64,000 nucleotides of DNA from Candidatus Adamsella avium (lineage in GTDB: Bacteria; Cyanobacteriota; Vampirovibrionia; Gastranaerophilales; CAJFVJ01). Shown here one piece after another: positions 50,737 to 59,821 of the stretch. The position numbers were made by a program, and so were the translations under genes. The notes under the pieces were generated by a model. That model was not told where the DNA came from. It saw only the letters and a list, made by a program, of their open reading frames with translations, and ran no database searches. The stretch's first letter is position 1. Each line of letters begins with the position of its first letter. The stretch lies in contig CAJFVJ010000001.1 in NCBI GenBank assembly GCA_904420445.1, positions 788,162-852,161 on the forward strand. The letters are read 5' to 3'.

Positions 50737-51618
50737 TTAAGCCATCATTGATATTGTTTGAGCATTGTATTGATTTAGTGCTGTATCGATTACTCTTTGA
50801 GCTGCTGCTTTTGTCTTTTGCTGCTCTTCGAGATGTTCCTGTTCTTTCTTTTGTGAAGCTATGCTTTTCCCGAAAACGGCATTATTGAATTTAGAAGTTC
50901 CGATGCCTCCTAATACAGCTCCTACTGCGCCGCCTACAAGACCTGCTATTGATTTGAATTTTTTGGGTGCAAATTTTTTGAATAATGAGCTGAAGAATGT
51001 TGTCGATACCCATCCTGCTGTAACGTTAACTGCAGAACGTCCGATTTGCTGCGGTGCATCACCGTTTTCGATACTTTTTACAATATCAGGAATTTCGAGC
51101 ACTGATGCAAATATCAAGTTCAATCCTGATATTTTTGCCATTGTATTGCCGACAACCTGAGAGGCTGCTGTTCCTTCGATTGTCTTTTTAAGAACGGTTT
51201 TCCCTGCCTGATCAGCCACTTCTTCCGTAACTATTTTACCTCCGAGAGCTTCGACTATATCTGCTCCGGCTTTTGTGTTGAGAATTGTTTTATCAAGAGT
51301 TCTCAAAAAGCTGTTTTGAGAAACCTTGCTGTCAAGAAAAGTGTTTTTGAAGAATGTCCATTCAGAAACTTCTGAGGCACTGCCTTTCAAGCTGTTAATA
51401 GGATTTGATATTTTTCCGTTTATGTTTTTGACATCACTCCATACACTCTTCATATCATACATGATATCAGGTGCACGGTTTATGTCTTTTGCGATACCGC
51501 CTACTTCTTTGAATATGTTGCCGTCATTTCCTGCTGCAACTCCTGAAGAAGCACTTCTTGCAAACATTTTTCCGTATACTTGAAATGGTAAAGCCACTAT
51601 CCGTGAATCTATTGTCAT
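50737..51618 (-). CDS. Hypothetical protein with glycine-zipper segment
   Basis: A 293-residue protein without signal peptide or recognised family. It has a helical charged middle, a hydrophobic stretch ('SGLNLIFASVLEIPDIV') and a glycine-zipper-like segment 'KSIAGLVGGAVGAVLGGIG' (about 225-245). The C-terminal 45 residues are Gln/Glu/Lys/Ala-rich ('KKEQEHLEEQQKTKAAAQRV'). Such zippers often insert into or associate with membranes. It belongs by style to the other accessory genes in 41251-55513, and its function is unknown. Confidence 0.7.
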   Translation of the reverse strand: MTIDSRIVALPFQVYGKMFARSASSGVAAGNDGNIFKEVGGIAKDINRAPDIMYDMKSVWSDVKNINGKISNPINSLKGSASEVSEWTFFKNTFLDSKVSQNSFLRTLDKTILNTKAGADIVEALGGKIVTEEVADQAGKTVLKKTIEGTAASQVVGNTMAKISGLNLIFASVLEIPDIVKSIENGDAPQQIGRSAVNVTAGWVSTTFFSSLFKKFAPKKFKSIAGLVGGAVGAVLGGIGTSKFNNAVFGKSIASQKKEQEHLEEQQKTKAAAQRVIDTALNQYNAQTISMMA

Positions 51619-51773
51619 CCTATACCTTCTATAAAACCGATTTACCTTTTTACCCTTATATTTATAAAAACATTTTGTTTTATAAAATTGCTAACAAATA
51701 AATAATCTTAATATTTTTAAACAATTTATTTAGTATAATAAAATTAATAAGAATGTTTGAGGATAGTTAAAAT

Positions 51774-53438
51774 ATGAAAAGTGATGAAATCAAAAAGGGA
51801 GTTCACAGAACTCCGCACAGAGCTCTTTTGTATGGTACAGGCATGTCGAATAAGCAGATTGATAAACGCTTTATCGGTATAGCCAGCAGCTTTAGCGATC
51901 TGGTTCCAGGCCATGCAGGCATGAGAGAAATTGAACGCCAGATAGAAAAAGGCATTCATTCAGGCGGAGGACAGTCTTTTGTCTTTGGTGTTCCAGCTAT
52001 TTGCGACGGAATTGCAATGGGACACAGCGGGATGAAGTATTCTCTTCCTTCAAGAGATTTGATAGCAGACTGTGTTGAGTCAGTTGCTGCGGCTCACCAG
52101 CTTGATGGTCTTGTTCTTCTGACAAACTGCGATAAGATTACCCCGGGGATGTTGATGGCGGCACTCAGGCTTGATATTCCCTGTGTTGTTGTGACAGTAG
52201 GTCCGATGCTCGAAGGAAAATGTCAGCACCAGTCATTGACTATGGTTCGTGGTACTTTTGAGGCAATTGCAAAGTATACATCAGGACAGATTGATAAGAA
52301 AATATTTGAAGAGATGGAGATGAATTCATGCCCGGGAGCAGGTGCTTGTCAGGGGCTTTATACAGCTAATACAATGGCTTGTTTATCAGAAGTTATGGGT
52401 ATGAGCTTGCCGGGGTGTGCTTGTTCATCTGCCGTATCTGCGAAGACAAAAAGAATAGCCTTTGACTCCGGGCTTATAATCAATGATCTTGTCGAACGGG
52501 ATATTCGTCCTTCTCAGATAATAACAAGAGAATCAGTCAGAAATGCGATTATTGTTGATTTGGCACTTGGCGGGTCTACAAATTCTATTCTTCACCTGCT
52601 TGCTATTTCAAATGAAGCGGGCATAGATATTTCTCTTGATGATTTTGAAGAGTTGAGCTTCAAAATTCCTCAGATAATAAAGTTAGACCCTTCAAGCACT
52701 ATGACTATGACTGATTTAGAAAATGCAGGAGGTATTCCTGCCGTTTTGAAAACCATGTTCGGCAAAGTTCCTGAGATGACAGATACAGTTGGAGTTTCAG
52801 GGTTAAAAATCTCTGAGATAATAAAAGATGTCTGGTGTGATAATGAAGTAATCAGACCTCTTGATAATCCGATTACATCAAACCCCGGGTTGGCTGTTTT
52901 GTATGGTAATCTTGCAAAAGACGGCGCAGTAGTAAAAATATCCGGTGTTGATAAAGATTGTCTTGAATTCAAAGGACGGGCAAGAGTTTTCAACAGCGAA
53001 GAAGAGTCGATGATTGCCATCAATACTGATAAGATTGTCCCTGGCGATGTTGTTGTAATCAGATATGAAGGACCGAAAGGCGGCCCGGGTATGAGAGAAA
53101 TGCTTGCTCCTACATCGTCTATTGTCGGCAAAGGTCTTGGAAAAGAAGTTGCTTTGATTACAGACGGACGTTTTTCAGGCGGAACAAGAGGCTTGTGCAT
53201 TGGGCATATAGCTCCTGAGGCTGCTAACGGCGGTCTTATCGGCCTTGTGGAAGATGACGATGAGATTTATATCAACATCGAAAAAAGAGAACTGACCCTT
53301 CTTGTTTCTGAGGAAGAAATTGAAAGACGCAGAAAGAATTTCAAACCTCTCGAGCCGAAAGCATCAAAAGGATATTTGAAGAAATATTCTCAAACCGTTT
53401 CACCTGCAAACAAAGGGGCTGTAAACAACGGGAGATAG
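51774..53438 (+). CDS. ilvD: Dihydroxy-acid dehydratase
   Basis: A 554-residue iron-sulfur dehydratase of branched-chain amino acid synthesis. Hallmarks: '[20 protein letters not shown]', '[20 protein letters not shown]', cluster Cys in '[19 protein letters not shown]' and '[20 protein letters not shown]', '[20 protein letters not shown]' and the C-terminal '[20 protein letters not shown]'. Length is usual. It stands alone, without other ilv/leu genes nearby. A TATAAT-like box lies near 51732 before a weak AGGAT ribosome site. A strong terminator follows. Confidence 0.97.
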   Translation: MKSDEIKKGVHRTPHRALLYGTGMSNKQIDKRFIGIASSFSDLVPGHAGMREIERQIEKGIHSGGGQSFVFGVPAICDGIAMGHSGMKYSLPSRDLIADCVESVAAAHQLDGLVLLTNCDKITPGMLMAALRLDIPCVVVTVGPMLEGKCQHQSLTMVRGTFEAIAKYTSGQIDKKIFEEMEMNSCPGAGACQGLYTANTMACLSEVMGMSLPGCACSSAVSAKTKRIAFDSGLIINDLVERDIRPSQIITRESVRNAIIVDLALGGSTNSILHLLAISNEAGIDISLDDFEELSFKIPQIIKLDPSSTMTMTDLENAGGIPAVLKTMFGKVPEMTDTVGVSGLKISEIIKDVWCDNEVIRPLDNPITSNPGLAVLYGNLAKDGAVVKISGVDKDCLEFKGRARVFNSEEESMIAINTDKIVPGDVVVIRYEGPKGGPGMREMLAPTSSIVGKGLGKEVALITDGRFSGGTRGLCIGHIAPEAANGGLIGLVEDDDEIYINIEKRELTLLVSEEEIERRRKNFKPLEPKASKGYLKKYSQTVSPANKGAVNNGR

Positions 53439-53456
53439 TTTTACTATCATATAAAC

Positions 53457-53488
53457 AAAAAAGAGCTGAATACAATCAGCTCTTTTTT
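53457..53488 (+). terminator. Intrinsic terminator of ilvD
   Basis: Arms AAAAAAGAGCTGA and TCAGCTCTTTTTT with loop ATACAA, 18 bases after the stop. Confidence 0.9.
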
Positions 53489-53532
53489 TATGCTTTAATG
53501 TTTAATAAGTAGAATATAGAGGATTTTTGATT

Positions 53533-54585
53533 ATGAATTTGAAGAAAATATTATCAGCAATTTTGGTTTTATTCTTGGCTTGCTCTATTACGTCCTTATC
53601 CGCTGATGCAAGATGGTTTGAAAAATATTCATCTTTTGTACCATCAAATGCCGTTGGAGAAAATGAGGTGTGGGTCGGGACGTTTCAACTGGTGTGGAAT
53701 GATTTTCAGGATAAAATAGTCAAAGCACCGGTAAAATTTGAGGAAGGAACTCCAAAACTTGTTGAAGAACTCAACAGACAACCCTTCAAGTCTGATATGT
53801 TGTCTGATAATTCTTATTTCAAAGCTTATGGAGAGAAAAGTTTGAAGCTGAAAGAAGAAATAGAAAATGGTTTGATGGAGAAATTCGGCGAAAAAAGCGC
53901 AATTATTGACAGCATAGATTGGACATCCGGTCAGGGATATGTTGTTTATGCAATGTTGAAGAAAGAGTTCAAGTATCTTTCTGCTTTCCCTGAGATAGAA
54001 GCAGCTCAGTTTAACGGCAGCGGAGAAAGTGTCAGATATTTCGGGATAGATAAAAATACAAGCAATCCTACGCTTTATCAAAATGTCGATGTTTTGTTCT
54101 ACAACTCTGCAAACAGCTATGCTATAAAGCTGAAGACAAAAGAGGGCGAGGAGATTATTCTTTATAGAACAGATGATAACAAATCTTTTGATGATTTGTA
54201 TTCAGCTGTAATGAAGAAACAGAAAAGATTCTGGTTCGGCAAAAAAGAACTCGGAGAACAGGATTTGTTGAAAGTTCCTTACATCAAGTTTTCAAAACAG
54301 TTCTCCTATGATGAGTTGTGCAACAAAAAAATAGTAGGAACTAACGGTTTGTTTATCGATAAAGCAATCCAAACAGTAGAGTTCGGACTAGACAATCAAG
54401 GCGGCAACCTCAAGAGTGAGGCAATGGTTATATCAACAATGAGCCTTATACGGCGAGATGGCGGAAGAGAATTTTTCTTTGATAAGCCGTTTGTTTTGTT
54501 TATGAAAGAAGCAAATCAGGACAGACCTTATTTCGCTCTGAAAGTGAAAAATTCAGACTTGCTTGAAAAAGTATCCAAACAGTAG
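53533..54585 (+). CDS. Secreted serpin-like protein (divergent)
   Basis: A 350-residue protein with a signal peptide (MNLKKILSAILVLFLACSIT, SADA cleavage). Near the end 'FFFDKPFVLFM' fits the serpin family signature ([LIVMFY]-x-[LIVMFYAC]-[DNQ]-[RKHQS]-[PST]-F-hydrophobic), and the context also fits: 'YIKFSKQFSYDELCNKKIVG' resembles the serpin segment before the reactive loop, and 'SYAIKLKTKEGEEIILYRTD' the 'LPY...iilP' strand. Length is right for a serpin. The loop region 'GGNLKSEAMVISTMSLIRRD' lacks the usual Ala-rich hinge, so inhibitory action is uncertain. ATG at 53533 is chosen over TTG 53527. Alternative: unrelated secreted beta protein. Confidence 0.6.
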   Translation: MNLKKILSAILVLFLACSITSLSADARWFEKYSSFVPSNAVGENEVWVGTFQLVWNDFQDKIVKAPVKFEEGTPKLVEELNRQPFKSDMLSDNSYFKAYGEKSLKLKEEIENGLMEKFGEKSAIIDSIDWTSGQGYVVYAMLKKEFKYLSAFPEIEAAQFNGSGESVRYFGIDKNTSNPTLYQNVDVLFYNSANSYAIKLKTKEGEEIILYRTDDNKSFDDLYSAVMKKQKRFWFGKKELGEQDLLKVPYIKFSKQFSYDELCNKKIVGTNGLFIDKAIQTVEFGLDNQGGNLKSEAMVISTMSLIRRDGGREFFFDKPFVLFMKEANQDRPYFALKVKNSDLLEKVSKQ

Positions 54586-54602
54586 GGTATAATTTCTTAT
54601 AC

Positions 54603-54634
54603 AAAAAGAGGATAGTTTTTACTATCCTCTTTTT
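54603..54634. terminator. Bidirectional terminator
   Basis: Arms AAAAAGAGGATAGT and ACTATCCTCTTTTT with loop TTTT, between the serpin-like gene and the leftward small gene. Confidence 0.9.
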
Positions 54635-54635
54635 G

Positions 54636-55058
54636 TTAGAAATATAAATCTAATCCTTTAAATGTCTGCCCTCCGGATTCTTGAGGCTCTTTTTCAAAAG
54701 GATTCAGTTCCTGGGGACCCTGCATGAACCTAAAGTCATTGTTGTTGAAATTGGTTTCTTGACTTGCCATTATTCCTGCAAATCCGAGAGGATTCGGGTC
54801 ACCTGGCTGTTTTGGCCCACCTTGCAGTTGAAAAACTGAAGTCTGGTCATTTGTCATTGGAGTGATACCCGTCTGTGCGCTTCCTGCGAGCATAGCAGGG
54901 ATTGAAGAATCCTTCGACGGGTCTCCGAATAAGGCTCTCAGCTCTTGTTTTGCCTCTTCAAGAGAGATGTTATTTTGTTCTGCATATTTCTGTGCATAAT
55001 TCTCAGGATTAATTTGCTGTTTTTGATAATTTGAGTTTACCCCATTAATTTGTGTCAT
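54636..55058 (-). CDS. Small hypothetical protein with NPExYxxKYA motif
   Basis: A 140-residue protein, Gln/Asn/Pro/Gly-rich and without signal peptide. The N-terminal segment 'INPENYAQKYAEQNNISLEE' / 'AKQELRALFGDP' matches one in the gene at 55097, so the two are paralogues. The C-terminal half is low-complexity and probably unstructured ('FQLQGGPKQPGDPNPLGF'). ATG at 55058 follows AAGAGGA; the frame extends a further 16 codons without a ribosome site. Function unknown. Confidence 0.7.
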   Translation of the reverse strand: MTQINGVNSNYQKQQINPENYAQKYAEQNNISLEEAKQELRALFGDPSKDSSIPAMLAGSAQTGITPMTNDQTSVFQLQGGPKQPGDPNPLGFAGIMASQETNFNNNDFRFMQGPQELNPFEKEPQESGGQTFKGLDLYF

Positions 55059-55096
55059 AGAATTTTCCTCTTTTTTCAGGGGATGATATGAAATTT

Positions 55097-55513
55097 TTAT
55101 CCCCAATAACTCTTGAATTCTTTTGGTTGTTCATCATTTTGTGTTTTTTGTTCCTGATTTTTTCCTCCGTTTAGAAATTTGTTGAACCATGAGAATGTGC
55201 CTGAATTTTGTCCGTCAATTGGCTCCGGTGGAAGAAGCTCTTGGCTGAAATCCATAGTATAAGGATAAGAAGCGTTTAGGGAAATGTCGTCTGTTTGTTT
55301 TTTGTTTGTTTTTTCCTGTTTCCCGGCCGTCCATATTGAGGTGCCGCCTATTATTGATGATTGGTTGTTATCAACACCCTGCACGTTATCGATTTCAGTT
55401 TTTAAAACTTGTTTTGCTTCATCAATTGATTTTCCTTGTTGATAAGCGTATTTCCTTGTATATTCCTCAGGATTCGGTACTTGGTCTCCTGCTCCTCCAA
55501 CCATAAAATTCAT
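55097..55513 (-). CDS. Small hypothetical protein with NPExYxxKYA motif
   Basis: A 138-residue protein with the shared segment 'PNPEEYTRKYAYQQGKSIDE' / 'AKQVLKTEIDNV' at residues 13-44, predicted to be two short helices. The rest is Gln/Asn/Lys-rich and probably disordered ('GGKNQEQKTQNDEQPKEF'). No signal peptide. It starts after a GGGGG(A) ribosome site and is 38 bases upstream of its paralogue. Function unknown; the helical part may be a targeting or binding module (inference). Confidence 0.7.
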   Translation of the reverse strand: MNFMVGGAGDQVPNPEEYTRKYAYQQGKSIDEAKQVLKTEIDNVQGVDNNQSSIIGGTSIWTAGKQEKTNKKQTDDISLNASYPYTMDFSQELLPPEPIDGQNSGTFSWFNKFLNGGKNQEQKTQNDEQPKEFKSYWG

Positions 55514-55675
55514 AAGCTAACATCCCCCTTGATTCAGACAAATTGTTATACAATAACAATTTTAGTCATAGTTGTAAATATCCCTGATAAGTATGTAAAG
55601 TAAAATTTTAGAAATTTATTTTGTGACTATATAAACAAAATAAATTTATTATATATATATAAAGTATTTTTATTC

Positions 55676-55707
55676 AAAAAAATTGCCCCGCTAATTTTTT
55701 AGCGGGG
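55676..55707 (-). terminator. Intrinsic terminator of the TPR-ndk-tgt operon
   Basis: Stem CCCCGCTA / TAGCGGGG with loop ATTTTT (as read on the plus strand). On the minus strand it is followed by CAATTTTTTTGAA. The stem overlaps the tgt stop codon. Confidence 0.85.
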
Positions 55708-56817
55708 TGAGAGTTTTTTCATCTTTTCTTCATAAAGCTCTTCAAATCTGTCTTCCAATATGGCATTGCGGATTTCTTTCATGAGATTTATGAGATAGTG
55801 TGTGTTGTGGATTGATAATAACGTTGCCGCTGTTGCCTCTTTCATTCTGAATAAGTGTTTTATGTAAGCTCTTGTATGATTTTGGCAGGCATAGCAGGTA
55901 CAGTTTTTGTCAAGAGGCGAGAAGTCTTCTTCAAATTCTTTGTTTTTGATAATCTTCCTTCCTTCATCCGTGAAAAATCCGCCATGGCGTGCGAGTCTTG
56001 TCGGCATAACACAATCAAACATGTCTACCCCTCTTTTTACTCCATCGAGGAGGTCTTCTGGCGTGCCGACTCCCATCAGGTATCTTGGCTTATTCTCAGG
56101 AAGCAAGGGGGCTGTGATTTCGACTATATGATTTTTTTCATCAGAAGGTTCACCTACGCTGACACCGCCAATAGCATAACCTATAGCGTCAAATGATGAT
56201 ATTACTGCGGCAGCTTCTTTTCTCAGGTCATCAAAAGTTGAGCCCTGAACAATCGGAAACAGCGCCTGGTCTTCACGTGTGTGTGATTTGAAGCATCTCT
56301 CGAGCCATCTGTGAGTTCTCTCCATTGACAATTTTGCTTCTTCATAAGTGCATGGATATGGAGTGCACTCATCAAACGCCATTGCAATGTCAGGACCGAT
56401 AGCTTCCTGAATTTCCATAGAAATTTCAGGACTGATGAAATATTTTTTGCCGTCTTTTGGGTCCTGAAAGCTGACGCCTTCTTCTTTAATTTTTCGAAGA
56501 TGAGAAAGACTGAACACCTGAAAACCGCCTGAGTCAGTCAAAACAGGCTTATTCCAATTCATCCATTTGTGTATTCCGCCGGCTTTTTTGATAAGATTAT
56601 GCCCAGGGCGCAAGAAAAGATGATAGGAATTTGCAAGAATAATCTGTGCTCCTGTTTCATAAAGATGGTGATTTGTAAGCATCTTTACCGTTGAATTTGT
56701 CCCTACAGGCATAAATATTGGCGTTTCTATCACCCCGTGAGGGGTTTTGAACAAACCGGCTCTTGCGTGAGTTTTTGAGCTTTTTTTCTCAAGTGTGAAA
56801 CTAAAAAAATCAGACAT
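55699..56817 (-). CDS. tgt: tRNA-guanine (queuine) transglycosylase
   Basis: A 372-residue enzyme inserting preQ1 at position 34 of GUN tRNAs. It shows 'ANSYHLFLRPGHNLIKKAGG', the catalytic region 'LTDSGGFQVFSLSHLRKIKE' (DSGGFQ), 'IGYAIGGVSVGEP', 'KPRYLMGVGTPEDLLDGVKR', the nucleophile Asp in 'GVDMFDCVMPTRLARHGGFF' and the zinc motif 'CTCYACQNHTRAYIKHLF'. The start codon shares one base with the ndk stop (TAATG). Last gene of a leftward operon. Confidence 0.97.
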   Translation of the reverse strand: MSDFFSFTLEKKSSKTHARAGLFKTPHGVIETPIFMPVGTNSTVKMLTNHHLYETGAQIILANSYHLFLRPGHNLIKKAGGIHKWMNWNKPVLTDSGGFQVFSLSHLRKIKEEGVSFQDPKDGKKYFISPEISMEIQEAIGPDIAMAFDECTPYPCTYEEAKLSMERTHRWLERCFKSHTREDQALFPIVQGSTFDDLRKEAAAVISSFDAIGYAIGGVSVGEPSDEKNHIVEITAPLLPENKPRYLMGVGTPEDLLDGVKRGVDMFDCVMPTRLARHGGFFTDEGRKIIKNKEFEEDFSPLDKNCTCYACQNHTRAYIKHLFRMKEATAATLLSIHNTHYLINLMKEIRNAILEDRFEELYEEKMKKLSPR

Positions 56818-57287
56818 TAGTATTTACGCAAAAATTCTTCAGATGTAGTTTCCCAGTTTGTGCAGAGTTCATCTTCCCTAAAGTAGAGAGCGATTTCTCT
56901 TTCTGCGCTTTCATAGCTGTCAGAACCGTGAATGATGTTGCTGCGTTTGCTTTGAGCGTATTCTGCACGGATAGAGCCCTGTTCTGATTCTTCAGGTCTT
57001 GTTCTACCCATTATTCTTCTTGTTTCTTCGATAACATTTACTCCCTGAACAACCATAGCAACGATAGGACCTGATGTTATAAATCTTACCAGATCATCGA
57101 AGAAAGGTTTTCCGATGTGTTCAGCGTAGTGGGCATGAGCCATCTCTTTTGTGAGGTGGAGCATCTTCATCCCGATAATTTTGAACCCTTTTCTTTCGAT
57201 TTTTGTAATAATTTCTCCGATTAACTCTCTTTGGACCGCATCAGGTTTGATAGCGATGAACGTTCTTTGCATTCTTTGCATCAACAT
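56817..57287 (-). CDS. ndk: Nucleoside diphosphate kinase
   Basis: A 156-residue kinase exchanging phosphate between NTPs and NDPs. Motifs: 'RTFIAIKPDAVQRELIGEII', 'FFDDLVRFITSGPIVAMVVQ', 'RRIMGRTRPEESEQGSIRAE' and the phospho-histidine 'NIIHGSDSYESAEREIALYF'. It is slightly longer than the usual 140 residues because of the N-terminal MLMQRM and a C-terminal tail. A start at an internal Met is possible; ATG at 57287 has AAGGAA upstream. It lies between the TPR gene and tgt. Confidence 0.96.
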   Translation of the reverse strand: MLMQRMQRTFIAIKPDAVQRELIGEIITKIERKGFKIIGMKMLHLTKEMAHAHYAEHIGKPFFDDLVRFITSGPIVAMVVQGVNVIEETRRIMGRTRPEESEQGSIRAEYAQSKRSNIIHGSDSYESAEREIALYFREDELCTNWETTSEEFLRKY

Positions 57288-57305
57288 AATTCTGTTCCTT
57301 TTTTC

Positions 57306-58835
57306 CTAGTCAATTTTTTCCCATTGTAGTATATCAATATTATTTTTGGCACCGAGATGTTGGGGATTTATTTCCAACAATTTTTTATAATACTCATATG
57401 CTCTTACTTTATTATCCAAATATTCATAGCATAATGCAATATTGTAATATGCATCTTGATTATTTTTATCAATTTTAATTATATCCGAAAAAAGTTCGAT
57501 AGCTTTGTCATATTTTTTCTCCTGAGCATAAAAAATTCCAAGGAATGACATAGCTTCAGTGTTATTAGGTTCAAGCCGCAGGACATCTTCAAATGATTTT
57601 CTTGAGAGAATCGGATTGTTCTCTTCATCAAAGAGATATCCTAGAAGCAGGTAGTATTTTGCTTTTTTTTCGAAAGACAGGGCTTTTTTTACCATTGTGA
57701 TAGCTTTTTCATAGTCTTTTGCGTACTGGTTATTTATGGCAAGAGCATAATAAACTTCAGCATTCTCAGGGTCATATTTGAGCGCTTCGAGAAAATAATC
57801 AAAGCTTATCTCCTGCTGGTCTTTTTCCAGCCATTTTTTTCCGTAGTCAAGAAGAAGGGATGACACAGTTTTTTTGTTTTCTGTTGCTTCCTCCTCGTCT
57901 TTTGAAAGTCCTATTGCTTCTTTTGCATATTCTATAGCTCGTTCATAGCAGCTTTGAGCTTTGCAGATTTTTATTAAGAGATAGTAAATATCAATATTAT
58001 CCGGATTTTTGCGCAGAAGTCCTGTTGCAATGGCTCTTGAATCCATCATTCTGTTCATATGATAAAAACATTGTGCTATTTTGAGAGATGTTTCATCTTC
58101 CGGCTTGATTTTATTGTACGTTTCAAAAAATTCGAGGGCTTTGGGATAATCTTCTCTGTCAAAATAAAAGTCTGCAGTTCTCATGACAGCTTCTTGATGA
58201 AAGTTGCTCATAGCGAGTATTCTTTTATCGATTTCAAATGTTTTTTCAGGTTCTTTTTTTCGGAGAAATAAAATTGAGAGTCTATTGAGATATTCAATAT
58301 TTGATGTGTTTGATGAGAGTAGTTTGATATAAATTTCTATTGCTTTATCGTTGTTTTCGGTTTTGAAATAAGAATCTGCAAGCAGGTCTTTATATTCAAA
58401 AATTTCAGGAGAATAATTGTATGTTCTTAGGTATGATTCGCATTCTCCGATTGTTTTTTCATAATCTTTCATTTCATAATAACATTCAATCATTCTTTTT
58501 CGAGGATATTCAAGAGCGGGCATTAACTCAAGGATTATATTGAATTGCTGCAGCGCTTCCTGAAAATTTGCTTCTTTCATCAAAATACACCCTAGGAGAT
58601 AGTGATAGTAAAGATTTTTTGAATCAAGCAAAATCATTTCCCGTGATTTTCTTTCGGCATCTTTTATGCGATTTGAGTTGTATAAGTCTATAATTTGTTT
58701 TATTTCTTCAGAATTATCATTAAAATAAAAATGCCGTGGTAAATCATCTGACCTCTTTAAAGATGATTTTTGCTTAAAAATCATTGATGTCAGAAAGATG
58801 AGTAATATAATGATTATAAAAATAAATAAATCCAT
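57306..58835 (-). CDS. Membrane-anchored TPR protein
   Basis: A 509-residue protein with an N-terminal membrane helix (MDLFIFIIIILLIFLTSMIF) followed by about twelve tetratricopeptide repeats ('YHYLLGCILMKEANFQEALQ', 'VYYALAINNQYAKDYEKAIT', 'AMSFLGIFYAQEKKYDKAIE', 'AYYNIALCYEYLDNKVRAYE'). The repeats should face the cytoplasm or periplasm depending on topology. It is the first gene of the TPR-ndk-tgt operon and ends 18 bases before ndk. Such proteins act as scaffolds for protein assembly; no specific partner can be named. Confidence 0.85.
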   Translation of the reverse strand: MDLFIFIIIILLIFLTSMIFKQKSSLKRSDDLPRHFYFNDNSEEIKQIIDLYNSNRIKDAERKSREMILLDSKNLYYHYLLGCILMKEANFQEALQQFNIILELMPALEYPRKRMIECYYEMKDYEKTIGECESYLRTYNYSPEIFEYKDLLADSYFKTENNDKAIEIYIKLLSSNTSNIEYLNRLSILFLRKKEPEKTFEIDKRILAMSNFHQEAVMRTADFYFDREDYPKALEFFETYNKIKPEDETSLKIAQCFYHMNRMMDSRAIATGLLRKNPDNIDIYYLLIKICKAQSCYERAIEYAKEAIGLSKDEEEATENKKTVSSLLLDYGKKWLEKDQQEISFDYFLEALKYDPENAEVYYALAINNQYAKDYEKAITMVKKALSFEKKAKYYLLLGYLFDEENNPILSRKSFEDVLRLEPNNTEAMSFLGIFYAQEKKYDKAIELFSDIIKIDKNNQDAYYNIALCYEYLDNKVRAYEYYKKLLEINPQHLGAKNNIDILQWEKID

Positions 58836-58904
58836 ATGTTTATAGTCTTTCCTCAGACAATTATAATATAAATAATTTATTCTTTATATAAGAAAGACGG
58901 TTTT

Positions 58905-59471
58905 ATGAAGAAGATTTTGTTATATTTGATAATAAGTTTTTTATCCCTCAACATCTGCTCGTATGCCTCAGAGTCAAATCTTGATTATTACGAAGATTTT
59001 GATATGGGCAAAACTGTTACCCCGCAAGAATATCAGGAGGCAATCGATACCATAAAATCCCTGAACGAAAACAAGGGAAGAATGCCAAAACCGAAGAAGA
59101 AACCAAAACTTTCAAAAGAAGATAAAATGCTCAAAGAAGCAGATGAGAAAAAAATCCACGGGAATACAAACATTCTCGTAAAACCATATATGCTTATGGC
59201 GCTGCCTTGTGATATTTATAACAACAGACAGATAGTGCCGAAAGGTTATTACAATGCTGTCTATCGCCAGGATGGTGAGGGACGGGACTGGCTTCTGCTT
59301 AAGCAGGGGCATCAGGTTGTTGCCTCTCTTCCGATGTTCAAAGCAGAAGAGGAACCTGATAATGATAAACTATATTATGCTGATACGGAAATTTTTGACA
59401 CGACTTATTTGAAAATTATGTACGGCGAGATAGAAAAACATTTTGAGAATATGTTTCCTATTGCAAAATAA
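58905..59471 (+). CDS. Exported hypothetical protein with basic segment
   Basis: A 188-residue protein with a signal peptide (MKKILLYLIISFLSLNICSYA). A Lys/Pro-rich stretch 'GRMPKPKKKPKLSKEDKMLK' precedes a globular part of about 110 residues ('LMALPCDIYNNRQIVPKGYY', 'DWLLLKQGHQVVASLPMF') that appears to be mainly beta. I recognise no family. It diverges from the TPR gene. A copy of the dispersed repeat follows. Confidence 0.7.
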   Translation: MKKILLYLIISFLSLNICSYASESNLDYYEDFDMGKTVTPQEYQEAIDTIKSLNENKGRMPKPKKKPKLSKEDKMLKEADEKKIHGNTNILVKPYMLMALPCDIYNNRQIVPKGYYNAVYRQDGEGRDWLLLKQGHQVVASLPMFKAEEEPDNDKLYYADTEIFDTTYLKIMYGEIEKHFENMFPIAK

Positions 59472-59490
59472 GATGTTCTGTTTTTGGAAC

Positions 59491-59623
59491 TTATATAGCA
59501 ACTTCCATACTAAATGTCTGTCATTCTGAGGTTTTTTGCCTGAAGAATCCTTTTTGTTTAGATACTTCGCTAACGCTCAGTATGACGTTGTTTTGGAAAT
59601 TTTTGGAGGAATTTGCTATATAA
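59491..59623 (-). repeat. Dispersed intergenic inverted-repeat element, copy 3 (reverse orientation)
   Basis: A 133-base version of the element at 43405 and 48672, inverted. Read on the minus strand it has the terminal TTATATAGCAAATT, 'CGTCATACTGAGCGTTAGCG', 'GATTCTTCAGGC' and 'CAGAATGACAG'. Its outer end at 59491 is the more divergent (TTATATAGCAACTT). It lies between the gene ending at 59471 and pgi. Confidence 0.82.
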
Positions 59624-59821
59624 ATCCCCTGGTTTTTGTTTTGACTTTGTTACATTTTTTAACTTATTAAAGTGTAGTATGTACGCTTAAAAATAATATA
59701 TAACTGAATTAGCGATGTTCATTGTTTTTTGGAAGAAAAAACCGTTAAGTTGAGTACTGTTATTTTATTTTTTAGCAAATAAAATAAAAATAGCAGCATA
59801 AAAAAATAAGGGACTCCATGA
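59624..59821. other. Spacer upstream of pgi
   Basis: AT-rich 198-base region after repeat copy 3. It presumably carries the pgi promoter; I see no confident -35/-10 pair, riboswitch or gene. Confidence 0.3.

Noticed and set aside
51640..51773. Possible leader peptide or T-box before ilvD
   Set aside because: No Leu/Ile/Val-rich short frame, no T-box consensus and no antiterminator hairpin could be seen.
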